DNA of 64,000 bases from Nocardia cyriacigeorgica GUH-2 (lineage in GTDB: Bacteria > Actinomycetota > Actinomycetes > Mycobacteriales > Mycobacteriaceae): NCBI RefSeq assembly GCF_000284035.1, contig NC_016887.1:3162001-3226000 (forward strand), given 5' to 3'. The notes beneath the pieces were generated by a model, which saw only the letters and a list, made by a program, of their open reading frames with translations, searched no databases and was not told where the DNA came from. Shown here piece after piece: positions 53,811 to 63,540 of this stretch (positions within the stretch are counted from its first letter, which is position 1; each line of letters opens with the position of its first letter). The position numbers and the translations under genes are program-made.

Positions 53811-55534
53811 CATCAGCCGTTCAGCTTGCCGTCGCTCAGCAAGAGCAAGTGATCGCAGCACCGGCACCCCTGTTCGTTCGTGCCTGCCCTGGAGCAGGTA
53901 AGACCCATGTCATCGTCTCTCGACACCTTCGCGGACCTGCTAATACGCTGCGTCACGGTCGTGCATTGTTATCGTTCACCCGTGCAGCGGCAGCACAGAC
54001 GCGTCGACGTTGCTATCGAGAAGGCCGGCCAGACACAACGGAATTCCCCCACTACATAGGCACCCTCGATGCGTTCATCTGGGACCTGCTCGTAGAGCCG
54101 AACCTGCCATCTAACACCCGACTGCAGCGGATCGACAGCTGGGACCGGGTTGAGGCGGAAGTCAAACTTGACAGAACAGTACCTCTCAGCGCACTCACCT
54201 TCCAACGCGATTACCGGACCGGCCAGGAGACGATTCGTAAGGATCTTCTCAAACCGCGACATCGCGCTCAGATCGAAGCGAGTAAATACGCCTGGAGAGT
54301 CTGGGCTAAGAAGGCCTTCGACACGCGAAGGGCACAATACAAAGCTGGCTATGCGACCGGGCACGAAGCACGATTGCTGGCATTGTGCTATCTGGACCGC
54401 GGCGAGACTGTGACCGGCCCGCTGCGCTCCCGGTTCGCCGAAATAATCGTGGATGAGGTACAGGATTGCTCGGTCACAGATCTTGAAATACTCCAACGAC
54501 TCCACACTGCCGATATTCCGATGGTTGCAGTAGGCGACCCCGACCAGATGATCTACGGATGGCGCGACGCTGACCCGGGCCGGCTTGAAATATTCGAACG
54601 CAGTTTGGGAAGCACGCTCAATCTCGTAGGAAACTGGCGCAGCTCGGTAACAGTCTGTCGGCTGGCTTCCACCCTGAGAACAGGTGACAGGGCACCTGAT
54701 GTGGCAGTTCGCCCACCGAAAGCAGAGCACCCAACGCTCCTCCTGCCCACCCAATTTTCGACTAGTGAGCAGGCAAGACACAGCCGCACCCAGAGTCCGG
54801 TCATTGAGGCCTTTCTCGCGCATGCTGATAGACGCGGCATCAATCCCTCTGATTGTCTGGTCACCGCCTACGCGCGAATCGACCTCCCGACGCCCGGTCG
54901 CCGGCAGCCGGCAAATCAGGTCACCCTGCTAGCTCGCGCATGGCACGTAATCCAGTCCGGAACTGCCGATCCGGAAGCGTTGGACCACGCGTGCCTAGTT
55001 GCTAGCCGGTTCCTGCTCCGGTACTGGTACCCCGATCAGCCTGCAAATGGAAGCCTGCAGGCGCGGTGCAAAACCGCAGGTATCAACTATGGGGAACTCG
55101 GCCGCCACGCTTACGCATTCCTGAACAGCCTCCCGGTCCCGCACCCAGATTGGGCCAAGGATGTAAACACTCGCGCGAAGGCTTGGCCGCGGCCGCTGAC
55201 AGCAGCACCCATCGGATCGAAGGGTCAGCTGCGCGCCAAGCTGGACGACACTGCACCCTGGACAGAGCCTTCTCAGTGTCGAATAGACAACATTGCCCAG
55301 GTGAAGGGCGACGAACATGCCGGCGTGCTACTGCTGATAACACCCGAAGACGCCGACACTCGATGGATCCACGGCGACCCTGAAACGGACGAACTCTTGC
55401 GAAACTGGTACGTCGCAGTGACCCGTGCTGAAAGCTTCGTCGCTCTCGCTGTGCGAGACAGGCACGTCACGGCAATCTCGAGTCACCTTGCAGCCGCGGG
55501 TGTGCCGATTGTGATCGACGATGACGGCCAGTGA
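53807..55534 (+). CDS. gajB: Gabija GajB-like UvrD-family helicase
   Basis: This encodes 575 residues from ATG 53807 overlapping the gajA stop (ATGA). Superfamily 1A motifs are visible: Walker A ACPGAGKTHVI (residues 26-36), motif Ia SFTRAAAAQTRRR, Walker B IIVDEVQDCS near 215, motif III VGDPDQMIYGWR, motif IV region NLVGNWRSS, and motif VI YVAVTRAESFVAL near 535. In Gabija, GajB associates with the GajA tetramer and couples sensing of DNA ends or nucleotide depletion to cleavage. Length is slightly above typical GajB. The frame is intact. Confidence 0.88.
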   Translation: MTSAVQLAVAQQEQVIAAPAPLFVRACPGAGKTHVIVSRHLRGPANTLRHGRALLSFTRAAAAQTRRRCYREGRPDTTEFPHYIGTLDAFIWDLLVEPNLPSNTRLQRIDSWDRVEAEVKLDRTVPLSALTFQRDYRTGQETIRKDLLKPRHRAQIEASKYAWRVWAKKAFDTRRAQYKAGYATGHEARLLALCYLDRGETVTGPLRSRFAEIIVDEVQDCSVTDLEILQRLHTADIPMVAVGDPDQMIYGWRDADPGRLEIFERSLGSTLNLVGNWRSSVTVCRLASTLRTGDRAPDVAVRPPKAEHPTLLLPTQFSTSEQARHSRTQSPVIEAFLAHADRRGINPSDCLVTAYARIDLPTPGRRQPANQVTLLARAWHVIQSGTADPEALDHACLVASRFLLRYWYPDQPANGSLQARCKTAGINYGELGRHAYAFLNSLPVPHPDWAKDVNTRAKAWPRPLTAAPIGSKGQLRAKLDDTAPWTEPSQCRIDNIAQVKGDEHAGVLLLITPEDADTRWIHGDPETDELLRNWYVAVTRAESFVALAVRDRHVTAISSHLAAAGVPIVIDDDGQ

Positions 55535-55663
55535 CCAGGGCGCCAAACCTCGGGGCTTAGCAACTCAGGCTTACTGTGTTCGACACGGCCGTGCTGACTT
55601 GGGGCAGAACAGCAGGGACGTACGGCCGGAGTTCTCCGCCGAAGAGTGGACATACACGTGGCA

Positions 55664-56640
55664 CTACTGCACGGACGGCCCTGTGTGCCAATCAATTCCG
55701 TCCACGTCTGCAGCCTTCTCGTCTGGAGCGCGACGACCGTGTTTGGCCTCCAGGTCCGCCGCGAGCCATCGATACGCGAGCCATATCAAGAACACGATCG
55801 ATGGTGCCGCGGCGATCCATCCGATCGCGGTTCGCGTTGGCGATGGGTTCGAAACTCCGAACAACTCAACCGCAATGTACGTCGCCAGGCCATAGGGCAG
55901 AGCTATTAGAACCGTTACCGGAACCACAATCACCAGTGGCAGACCTATGCCAGGGAATGGACCTGTGGGATTCTTACGACCTGTCACCCCGACAGATACT
56001 ACAAGTGCCGACTCAGATACGCACGGCCAGTGCGGCATTCGGCACACAGAAGGGTAAGGTATACGCAAAGGAGACCAACGCAGTCAGGACCATCCCCAGG
56101 CAGATCGTCCTCGCCGAGCACCGGCACGATCGCCGGGCCATCATCACCGACCTCGCTATCCAGGTCCGCGCCGGAGCTCGCAATTGGACACCGGCCATTG
56201 CCCCGGCCGTGGACGCGACCGCTATAGCGACACCTCGGACATGGACGGCGGGCCCACACGAACTCCACGAGAGCGCCCCAGTGCATCCTCAGCGACACGA
56301 CCGCGGCTACCAGCCGATGAGCAGCGGTCATATGTCGCCCCCTTGCGACGCCGATGTCGCCCGGGCCAATACGGCGCCGCGGTCCATCTGCCGGTCGCCC
56401 ACGAGGTCGGCCATCGTCGAGTTCGACGTGACATCCAGCTGGCGCATTAGGACACGCAGCAGGACGATCAGAACTAGGTGTCCCTCGATTCGGACGTGAC
56501 GAAGCGGCACCTCCGAGAGAACATGAAGGCGATAGCGTACACGCTGCCGGCACCGAAAAGATCATCTCTCGTGGGCGCGATGAAAATTACCGCGAAGAAA
56601 CCGATGCGGCCTGTGAGGACACCGGATCGTGCGAATCCAG
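55664..56640 (-). pseudogene. Decayed multi-pass membrane-protein gene
   Basis: On the minus strand, membrane-like segments occur in different frames one after another: around 56600-56460 GFFAVIFIAPTRDDLF ... VYAIAFMF; around 56150-56013 ICLGMVLTALVSFAYTLPF; and around 55950-55664 GLPLVIVVPVTVLIALPYG ... IGWIAAAPSIVFLIWLAYRW, followed by a charged tail. No single frame spans them. The last segment could still be a small gene (55664 to about 55960), but its start is unclear. The pieces look like one frameshifted membrane-protein gene or a decayed tandem pair. The remaining sequence to 56724 shows nothing else. Confidence 0.35.
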
Positions 56641-56724
56641 CTCCCCACAGACCGACCTGTTGACCTTACAAGGTTCGGGGCGTCCTGGCGAAACGCAGTT
56701 CGGTATCAACCCTTCGGGTGGCTC

Positions 56725-58041
56725 TCATCGCAACGCGAGTTCCTCGATGGACCGTTTGATGCCGGCTGCCAGGACATCGATGTCACCGGTCGTGTCGTAA
56801 TCCCCGGTGATTCCGACTGCGAGTTGGTCGGCATAGCTGAGGATCGCGACCGCTGTGCGTAGTCGCATCGCGATGGGAACAGCAGGAAGGAGTTCGAGCA
56901 CACGGCACCCGTGCAGGGTCAGCGCGTGCCGTGGGCCGGGTACGTTCGTGGCGATCGCGCCGACGCCTCGTTGGGGCAGTTTGCCGACGAGTCTCAAGGT
57001 CCATGCGACTGGCGCGAAGGGCAGCCACCTAGCTACTGACAGCACGTTGCGCTCGGCGCTCGACGCGCCGCTCGACTTGTGTTCCTGCATCGTCTCGTGG
57101 ACCAGGCGCAATCGCTCGACGGGGTCGGGGCAGTGGACCGGCAGATAGGGCAACAGTGCTGACACCCGGTTGTCGAGAACGTATTTGGCGTGTTCGGCTC
57201 GCATGGAGACCGGGACCAAGATACGCAGCAGGTGTACCGTGGGCTCCTCGCCTCGTCCGAGGAGAACGTCTCGGTAGCCACCGGCGATCGCGGAAAGTAC
57301 GACGTCGTTGACGGTGACCGCGTGGGCGGCACTTATGCGAGAGACCGTCGACAGTGGCACGCGAACCGCGGTGTATCGCCGTTGGTGCCCGATCGGGCCG
57401 TTCAAGGACGAGCCCGGCCCGGGCTTCACCACGGCGGCGCCCACCGGCGCGAGGTTGCGGATCGTGGTGAGAACGGCACCGGGTATCGCTGCCGGCAGGC
57501 GCAGCATGGCAGACAGAGACGGCCGGGTGCGCTGGGGTTGCTGCCTGAGCACCGTGGGACGCGTTTGCTCGGTGACCGGTTCGCAGAGCCGTTCGAACAT
57601 GGCCACGCCGGAAACACCGTCGAGCAGGCTGTGATGGGCTTTGACTATCAACGCCCGGCGATCGTCGGACACTTCCTCGACTACCACGCATTGCCACAGA
57701 GGCCTGTCGCGGTCGAGCCGCTCTTCCAGTTCGACGGCAACCAGTTCCCACAGTGCCGACTCGTCGCGCGGAGTGGGAAGCGCGGCCCAGCGTAGGTGAT
57801 GGCCGAGGTCGAAGTTCGGGTCGGGCTCCCAGGCCGGTGTGGCTATGTCGAGCGGTGCTCGGTGCACCCGTTGACGTAGCCTCGGCACCTCACGAATCTG
57901 ACGTTCCAGCGCGTCGAAGAACTGATCACGAGGTGGGGGCGATCCCGCCATGATCGCGACGACCCCGATGCCCAGGCTGACGCGCCAGTCGGCATCTTCG
58001 AGTTCCATGAATCCTGAATCAAGCGGCCGGAGGTCGGTCAT
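56725..58041 (-). CDS. Wax ester synthase/diacylglycerol acyltransferase (WS/DGAT)
   Basis: This encodes 438 residues. ATG 58041 (MTDLRPLDSGFMELED) is preceded by GGGAGGTCACGCC, better than the longer frame to 58164. The catalytic motif is AHHSLLDG, matching HHxxxDG. Other family motifs are DRPLWQCVVVEEV, the NDVVLSAIAGGYR region, and TNVPGP near the end. The enzyme transfers acyl groups from acyl-CoA to diacylglycerol or fatty alcohol, building storage lipid. Mycobacterial homologues such as Tgs1 are induced in dormancy. It is divergent from the flavodoxin gene. Confidence 0.93.
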   Translation of the reverse strand: MTDLRPLDSGFMELEDADWRVSLGIGVVAIMAGSPPPRDQFFDALERQIREVPRLRQRVHRAPLDIATPAWEPDPNFDLGHHLRWAALPTPRDESALWELVAVELEERLDRDRPLWQCVVVEEVSDDRRALIVKAHHSLLDGVSGVAMFERLCEPVTEQTRPTVLRQQPQRTRPSLSAMLRLPAAIPGAVLTTIRNLAPVGAAVVKPGPGSSLNGPIGHQRRYTAVRVPLSTVSRISAAHAVTVNDVVLSAIAGGYRDVLLGRGEEPTVHLLRILVPVSMRAEHAKYVLDNRVSALLPYLPVHCPDPVERLRLVHETMQEHKSSGASSAERNVLSVARWLPFAPVAWTLRLVGKLPQRGVGAIATNVPGPRHALTLHGCRVLELLPAVPIAMRLRTAVAILSYADQLAVGITGDYDTTGDIDVLAAGIKRSIEELALR

Positions 58042-58356
58042 GGCGTGACCTCCCTGTTGCTCAACAGCGATCGACTCGGTTCGATCGGATACACCAAGAG
58101 TCCTCCAGGACATGACGCGCGCGCAGCGGCCGATTGTCACTGCCCGCAGGGCCGGTGGTCGCATGGCTCGATACGCGAACGAAGGCCAGCAGTTGTCGAG
58201 TCAGCGATGCGAGCCGCCCTGCTCGAACCAGGCGGAACCAGTGGCCAAGGTCCGTGACAACACCGCCATTCGACACTGTGGCCAAGACCACGTCGGTGCA
58301 TATGGTGCATGACAGTTGGTCAGTTACGTCTGGGCTCGATGGGAGGCACGGGGCAA

Positions 58357-58887
58357 ATGCGCGCATTGGTGGTCTTCGAATCGGTTTTCGGCAGTACCGC
58401 CGCTGTTGCACGCGCCGTCGCCCGCGGCCTCGGTCGGCACGGCACGGTGGAACTCGTTGACGTCGCCGCGGCGCCGGCCACCCGGCCGACCCTGAATGGT
58501 GGCGATTTGCTGGTCGTCGGTGGCCCCACCCACGCGTTCGGCATGAGTAGAGTCCGTACTCGACGGCGTGGCGCCGAACGGACCGGCGACACCACGGTCA
58601 TCGACACCGGCATCAGGGAATGGCTCGCCGCCGCGCCGCCGGCAGAACCAGCCTCATACGCCGCGACGTTCGCCACCCGGGCCGCGAAACCCCGCTGGCT
58701 GACCGGCTCGGCAGCACATGATGCCGCCCAGCTGCGGCAATTGGGTTTCGAGCTGATAGCGGGACCCGAGGACTTTCTTGTCGCGAAGACATCAGGACCG
58801 CTGCTCAGCGGTGAACTCGAGCGCGCCACACGGTGGGCTGATCGGCTCGGCCAGATAGCGCGCCCTCGTATGTCTCGACCGTACTGA
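58357..58887 (+). CDS. Flavodoxin-domain protein
   Basis: This encodes 176 residues from ATG 58357 (MRALVVFESVFGSTAAVA), with GGGAGGCACGGGG upstream. ESVFGSTAAVA is the FMN phosphate-binding loop, and LLVVGGPTHAFGMSR is the second flavin-contacting loop. The protein should carry electrons via FMN, but its partner is unknown. Similar stand-alone flavodoxins accompany WS/DGAT and universal stress protein genes in actinobacteria. It lies 19 bases before the second WS/DGAT gene, so they are probably cotranscribed. Two copies of GTGGCCAAG occur in the upstream intergenic region, of unknown meaning. Confidence 0.85.
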   Translation: MRALVVFESVFGSTAAVARAVARGLGRHGTVELVDVAAAPATRPTLNGGDLLVVGGPTHAFGMSRVRTRRRGAERTGDTTVIDTGIREWLAAAPPAEPASYAATFATRAAKPRWLTGSAAHDAAQLRQLGFELIAGPEDFLVAKTSGPLLSGELERATRWADRLGQIARPRMSRPY

Positions 58888-58906
58888 CCGGAGAGGACGC
58901 ACGCGG

Positions 58907-60280
58907 ATGACTCGACTTCCTCCGACCGACTACCTCACGTGGCGATTACAGCGCGATCCCGTTCTCCAGCCGACGATCGTGTCGGTCTTGATGCTCGATA
59001 GCAGGCCGGATTGGAACGCGCTCATCGATGCGGTCGATCGTTGCACGCGGGCCGTGCCCGAGCTGCGGCGGCAGCTCATCTCGTCGGCACTGCCACTGAC
59101 CGCGCCCCATTGGGAATCGGATACATGGTTCGACCTGTCGTGGCACGTACAGCGGGCTTCCCTGATCCCGCGAGTTGATCTCGACGCCGTGCTCGAATTC
59201 GCGCGTCGCGAGGCGATGACGCCGTTCGACCCGGACCGCCCCTTGTGGCGCTCCACCTTGCTCACCAGTCCGGACGACAGCAGCGGATCCGCCTTGGTCC
59301 TGAAGATCCATCACAGCCTTACCGACGGCATCAGCGGTGTCCGCATCCTCGCCAGGCTCTGCGACCTCGAGCGATCCCCCGATCCAAGCACGATCCGCCC
59401 CGCACCGCCCGTGCAGGAGCGTGCGAACCTCCGCAGTTCAGTCATCGGGGAGTGCTCACAGAACTTCAGGTCGATCCAGCGCAATTGCTCAAGATCGGTG
59501 GCGGCGTGCTTGGGTCTGGCCAAGCATCCTCGTCAGACCGCTCGTGATGGCTTCGAACTCGCCGTATCCCTGGCGCGCCTGGTTCGGCCGATCACGTCGA
59601 CCCTGTCCCCGGTGATGGTGAACCGTGGATACGGGCGCCGCCTCGCCGCGTTCGAGGTCCCGGTCGATGCGCTGGTCCGCGCGGCTCATGCCAACGGCGG
59701 CACAGTCAATGATGCGTTCTTGACCGCTGTCCTCATCGGCTTGCGCCGTTATCACCTCCTGCATGGGTTCTCGGTGCGAAGCCTGCGGGTCACGATGCCG
59801 ATCAGTCTCCGGACCCCGGATGACCCGTTGGGCGGTAATCGAATCAGCCTGTCGCGCTTCATGATGCCTGCCGACCGCACCGACCCCGTGGACGTGATGC
59901 ATCGGGTCCACGAGCTCGTACGCTGCCAAGTGCGCGAGCGTTCGATACAGCACTCCGGCGCCGTGGCAGCGGTCCTGAGCCGGATGCCGATTACGTTGAT
60001 AGCGGGCATACTCGAACACGTCGACTTCGTCGCCTCCGACGTTCCTGGATCGCCGGCCCCGCTCTACCTCGCAGGCGCGAGGATCGAGCGGCTGTTCGCG
60101 TTCAGCCCCACCCTCGGCACGGCGCTGAATGTGACCATGACGTCGTATGCGGGCACATGCTTCATCGGCGTCAATATCGACACGGCCGCTGTACCTGATG
60201 TCTCCGCGCTCACGGAGTGCCTCGTCAGCGGCTTCGACGCCGTGCTGGGTCTCTCCGGGGGACGTGCCGCGGAGAGCTGA
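58907..60280 (+). CDS. Second WS/DGAT acyltransferase
   Basis: This encodes 457 residues from ATG 58907, preceded by GGAGAGGACGCACGCGG. The catalytic motif is KIHHSLTDG; PFDPDRPLWRSTLL, GGTVNDAFLTAVLIGLRRY and DVPGSPAPLYLAG are typical family segments. It is clearly paralogous to, but diverged from, the acyltransferase at 56725-58041. It probably makes triacylglycerol or wax esters at the membrane surface. Substrate preference cannot be told from sequence. Confidence 0.92.
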   Translation: MTRLPPTDYLTWRLQRDPVLQPTIVSVLMLDSRPDWNALIDAVDRCTRAVPELRRQLISSALPLTAPHWESDTWFDLSWHVQRASLIPRVDLDAVLEFARREAMTPFDPDRPLWRSTLLTSPDDSSGSALVLKIHHSLTDGISGVRILARLCDLERSPDPSTIRPAPPVQERANLRSSVIGECSQNFRSIQRNCSRSVAACLGLAKHPRQTARDGFELAVSLARLVRPITSTLSPVMVNRGYGRRLAAFEVPVDALVRAAHANGGTVNDAFLTAVLIGLRRYHLLHGFSVRSLRVTMPISLRTPDDPLGGNRISLSRFMMPADRTDPVDVMHRVHELVRCQVRERSIQHSGAVAAVLSRMPITLIAGILEHVDFVASDVPGSPAPLYLAGARIERLFAFSPTLGTALNVTMTSYAGTCFIGVNIDTAAVPDVSALTECLVSGFDAVLGLSGGRAAES

Positions 60281-60578
60281 TGAGCGTGCGTGTTGAGCAA
60301 GCGGTTGATGCGCGTCCCTCCGCGGCTCGTGCTGGGCCGCTTCGGCCGCACCAACCGTCGCAGCCGATCACTTGCGCCCGTGGGAGTGGCCACCCTCCGT
60401 GCGATCGGCCGATTCAACTGATGGCCCGTATCGTGCAGGCGGCCTGTCGCCGGCGCCGGCAGCGCGTTGCGGCAGTAGCCTCATGGCGAACAGGTTCGGG
60501 AGTCACGACCGCGTGTGCGAGAACGGGGCTCCCTCGACTGCCGGACTGAACGCTCGGCTCATACCACCGGAGGCGATG
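60281..60578. other. Intergenic region
   Basis: About 300 bases with no supported gene. Open frames are proline/arginine-rich shadows. The promoter of the small membrane protein at 60579 is expected here. Confidence 0.4.
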
Positions 60579-60806
60579 ATGGTGCGCAGATCCAACCGGA
60601 GTCTCGCTGTCGTCGTACTGTTCCTTATGACGACGGGAACAGTGTTCATCGTTGCGATCGGAGCCCTTTCCTTGCTGACGGGCTACCGCCTGACGCTCGG
60701 GGCGGTTATCGCGGCCTCGACCGTCGCGGTTCTCGCGACCACTGCACCCCTCGTGTGGTGGCGAGCCCGCGCCGGAATCAAACCCGACCACGGCGACCAG
60801 CCCTAG
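60579..60806 (+). CDS. Small two-helix membrane protein
   Basis: This encodes 75 residues. ATG 60579 is five bases after GGAGG; the adjacent ATG 60576 is too close to it. Two membrane helices (SLAVVVLFLMTTGTVFIVAIG and LGAVIAASTVAVLATTAPLVW) are joined by a short loop, with a charged tail. No family is recognised. It converges with a universal stress protein gene. Confidence 0.65.
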   Translation: MVRRSNRSLAVVVLFLMTTGTVFIVAIGALSLLTGYRLTLGAVIAASTVAVLATTAPLVWWRARAGIKPDHGDQP

Positions 60807-60824
60807 CACTGCGGGCGTTCGAAC

Positions 60825-61745
60825 TCAGTCAGGATGGACCACCATCACCGGACAATGCGCGTGCTGCACCAGATAGTTACTCGTCGAACCGAGCAGCAGT
60901 CCGCGGAATCCGCCACGTCCTCGACTACCTACGACGAGCAATTGCGCGCTCTTCGACCACTGCATCAGATGCTGACGTGGACCGGAAAGGTAGACCTCCC
61001 GGCTGACCTCTACCGTCGGGTACTTCTCCTGCCAGCCTGCCAACCGCTCCGACAGCAGCGCCTTTTCTCCTGCCTCGAGATCAGTCGTCGGGAGATCCAG
61101 GTATGAGGTCCCGGCGAACACTCCCTGGGATAGATCGCTCCAGGCGTGGATGGCGACGAGCCCCGTCGCGCGCTCGGAGGCCTCGTTGAAGGCCGCTTCG
61201 ATCGCGGGCTCGCCCACCGAACTGCCGTCTACACCGACGACGATGGGTCCACTGTCGCGCACGATGTGCTCGGGATGCGCCTCGCGTACGACGACGATGC
61301 GCCCGCGACCATGGCTGACGACGGCCAGCAGGGTCGATCCCAGGTGCGCGAGCGTGCCGACCATGGTCCCGGCACCGATCACCGTCATATAGGCGCTCTC
61401 CGACTGCTCGATGAGCAACCGCGCCGGATTGCTTTCCGACAGCTCGATGACGACGTCGAGGTCCGGGTCGATATCAGCTGCTATGCGTTCGGCCGAGGCC
61501 AGGACCTGTTCACCATTCTTGCGAACGTTCTCGGCAACGGGCGGCACGACGACGTCGTAAGAGGTGAGCATCGCGCTCGTCGCCCTGAAGTCGTAACCGT
61601 GGACGATGACGAGACGACGACCGCGCGCCGACGCGGTTTTCGCAGCCCATTCCACCGCACGGGTGCTCGCGGCTGAGCCATCGGTTCCCACCACCACCGC
61701 AGCGGAAGCCAGGGAATGCAGATCACGAGCTGGTTGCGGGGTCAT
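60825..61745 (-). CDS. Universal stress protein, two tandem USP domains
   Basis: This encodes 306 residues from ATG 61745 (GGAAGG upstream). Domain 1 (~15-155) starts VVVGTDGSAASTRAVEW; domain 2 (~165-305) starts IVVGVDGSSVGEPAIEAA. Domain 2 shows the ATP-binding G-2x-G-9x-G(S/T) pattern in VGSRGRGGFRGLLLGSTSNY. Tandem USPs of this type in mycobacteria (for example Rv2623) bind ATP and belong to the hypoxia/dormancy regulon. The following gene on the same strand encodes a PPOX-fold protein. Confidence 0.92.
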   Translation of the reverse strand: MTPQPARDLHSLASAAVVVGTDGSAASTRAVEWAAKTASARGRRLVIVHGYDFRATSAMLTSYDVVVPPVAENVRKNGEQVLASAERIAADIDPDLDVVIELSESNPARLLIEQSESAYMTVIGAGTMVGTLAHLGSTLLAVVSHGRGRIVVVREAHPEHIVRDSGPIVVGVDGSSVGEPAIEAAFNEASERATGLVAIHAWSDLSQGVFAGTSYLDLPTTDLEAGEKALLSERLAGWQEKYPTVEVSREVYLSGPRQHLMQWSKSAQLLVVGSRGRGGFRGLLLGSTSNYLVQHAHCPVMVVHPD

Positions 61746-61781
61746 GGCTTATGCCTTCCGTGCCGTTCCGGTAATCCGTTC

Positions 61782-62282
61782 TCAGTGTCGATCGAGTTCG
61801 CGATCTTCCCCAGGGACTTCCGACCCCTCTTGTGAGGACCCGATGCTCTCGGTGTCGACGAGCTGGATTCCGTTGACCAGCGTCGGCTCGATCTCGATCA
61901 CGTCATCCATGGCCAGGCCGACCCAGGGCCGGAGCAGATCTTGATATCGATTGATCCGATCTCGATCGGTGACCGGCCGCGCGGTTCCTGTCACCACAAC
62001 CGACCATCCGGTGCGGCTGACCACGTCGATGTCGTCGGCTTGGTAGGCGACGACCATGACCGGCAGATTGTGGACCGCCGCCGAGAAGTCAGAGGCCAGT
62101 CGGGTACGGAGGATGACCGAGCCACCGTCGACGATGTGGTTGACCGGCCGGATTGCCGGGAGAGCGTCGCGTGTGTACACGACGCGACCGAAGGGAGCCT
62201 TCGCCAGTAGGGCCAGCGCATGGTCGCGCTCCAACTCGACGACTCGCCGGCGCGCTGCATCTGTGGTGATCGAACCGCTCAT
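61782..62282 (-). CDS. Pyridoxamine 5'-phosphate oxidase-fold protein
   Basis: This encodes 166 residues. ATG 62282 (MSGSITTDAARRRVVELERD) is preceded by GGAAGGACAGCAAT; the longer open frame upstream is not supported. The split-barrel flavin/F420-binding fold is recognisable: FGRVVYTRDALPAIRPVNHIV, then VILRTRLASDFSAAV, VVAYQADDID and WSVVVTGTARPV. Mycobacterial relatives are stress-induced F420- or flavin-binding reductases. It is 36 bases upstream of the universal stress protein gene in the same direction, so likely an operon. Confidence 0.87.
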   Translation of the reverse strand: MSGSITTDAARRRVVELERDHALALLAKAPFGRVVYTRDALPAIRPVNHIVDGGSVILRTRLASDFSAAVHNLPVMVVAYQADDIDVVSRTGWSVVVTGTARPVTDRDRINRYQDLLRPWVGLAMDDVIEIEPTLVNGIQLVDTESIGSSQEGSEVPGEDRELDRH

Positions 62283-62614
62283 ATTGCTGTCCTTCCAAAG
62301 GTTCCCGTCATGGGATGCGGCATGCCGAGAGTCGAATCGCCGATGGCTCGCGGTTCGAGCCGTCACAGGCGGAGTCGTCGATGCGGTTGTCCGCGTCCGT
62401 ATCTGATGTCCGTCGCCTGAACCGCTCAATATCACCAGGACATCGGATGCGCAGATAGGGCCGAAAGTCGCGGCCGAAGGCGACGAACTACCCCAGTCGG
62501 CGAAGATCTGGGCGGCGCGGCGAACGGACTTCCGACGACAAGGGGCCGATGGTCCTCGTCGTACAGGTACGGATGCCCTGTCGGCCGGCACCGACCGAGG
62601 GGACGCTCAAAGGT

Positions 62615-63514
62615 ATGAGCGAGATCACCACCGCGAGCTACGTACCCGACGGGCCCACTAAGCGACATGTCGTCGTCGGAGTCGACGGATCATCCACAGC
62701 GATCCGGGCTGCTCATTGGGCTGCCGTCGAGGCCGACGCGAGGCAGGTTCCTCTGCTCCTGGTGCACGTGGCACGCCGGCATGCGTGCGCACCCGAGGGT
62801 GCCGACATGCTCGAATTCACGCGGCAGGCCATTGTCGAACGGTGGGCACAAACCTCACGGACGGCTCCACCATCCATCACCGCCCTGACGCTGCGCGGGA
62901 ATCCGGCCACGAAACTGATCGAGTTGTCGACCACCGCCGAACTGCTGGTGATCGGCAGCGTGGGCCGCAGCTCAGGGGCGCGCGCACTGCTCGGATCTGT
63001 GGCCACCGACTTGGCCGCGGAATCGCGCTGTCCGGTCGCGGTGATTCGCCCGCTGCAAAGTGGGGCCTCAGCTGTCGGACCGATTCTAGTGGTTACCGAG
63101 CCGGCACTCGCGGGCTCACCGAACGCGGTCGCGGAGGCCTTCCAGGCTGCCGCGGACCGCCACAGTGAGGTCTTGGTGGTCGATATCGCCCGACCGACTA
63201 CGTGGGCTTCATCGGGGCGGGCCATACAACATCATGCCGAGAGTTGGCTCGACGAGCAGCGCCGTTGTCACCCGGCCGTACCGGTCCGCGTGGTGACCTA
63301 CCTCGGTCACCCCCGGACAGCGATCGAGAAATTCAGTGTCACAGCACAATTGGTTGTCGTCGGACGGACGCTTAAGCAGCACTGGCCACACCTCACCGAC
63401 GCCATGCGTACGGCGCTGTGCCACACGCGTTGCGCGGTACTGATCGTCCCCGACGGCGATCCTCGGACGCAACAATCCCCCGCACCGCCTACTGCCATCC
63501 CAGCAAGGGCCTGA
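62615..63514 (+). CDS. Universal stress protein, two USP domains
   Basis: This encodes 299 residues from ATG 62615; upstream in-frame codons from 62549 lack a ribosome-binding site. Domain 1 starts HVVVGVDGSSTAIRAAHW and has the nucleotide-binding loop VIGSVGRSSGARALLGSVA. Domain 2 (~155-285) is more degenerate: it starts PILVVTEPALAGSPNAVAEA and has VVVGRTLKQHWPHL where the glycine loop should be, so it may not bind ATP. It is divergent from the PPOX-fold gene. Confidence 0.9.
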   Translation: MSEITTASYVPDGPTKRHVVVGVDGSSTAIRAAHWAAVEADARQVPLLLVHVARRHACAPEGADMLEFTRQAIVERWAQTSRTAPPSITALTLRGNPATKLIELSTTAELLVIGSVGRSSGARALLGSVATDLAAESRCPVAVIRPLQSGASAVGPILVVTEPALAGSPNAVAEAFQAAADRHSEVLVVDIARPTTWASSGRAIQHHAESWLDEQRRCHPAVPVRVVTYLGHPRTAIEKFSVTAQLVVVGRTLKQHWPHLTDAMRTALCHTRCAVLIVPDGDPRTQQSPAPPTAIPARA

Positions 63515-63540
63515 CCGGTCTATCGGTCCGGATGTAACGG

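Noticed and set aside
62536..62560. DosR-like box before the universal stress protein gene
   Set aside because: GGGGCC and GTCC half-sites are present, but their spacing is off by one from the known DosR palindrome.
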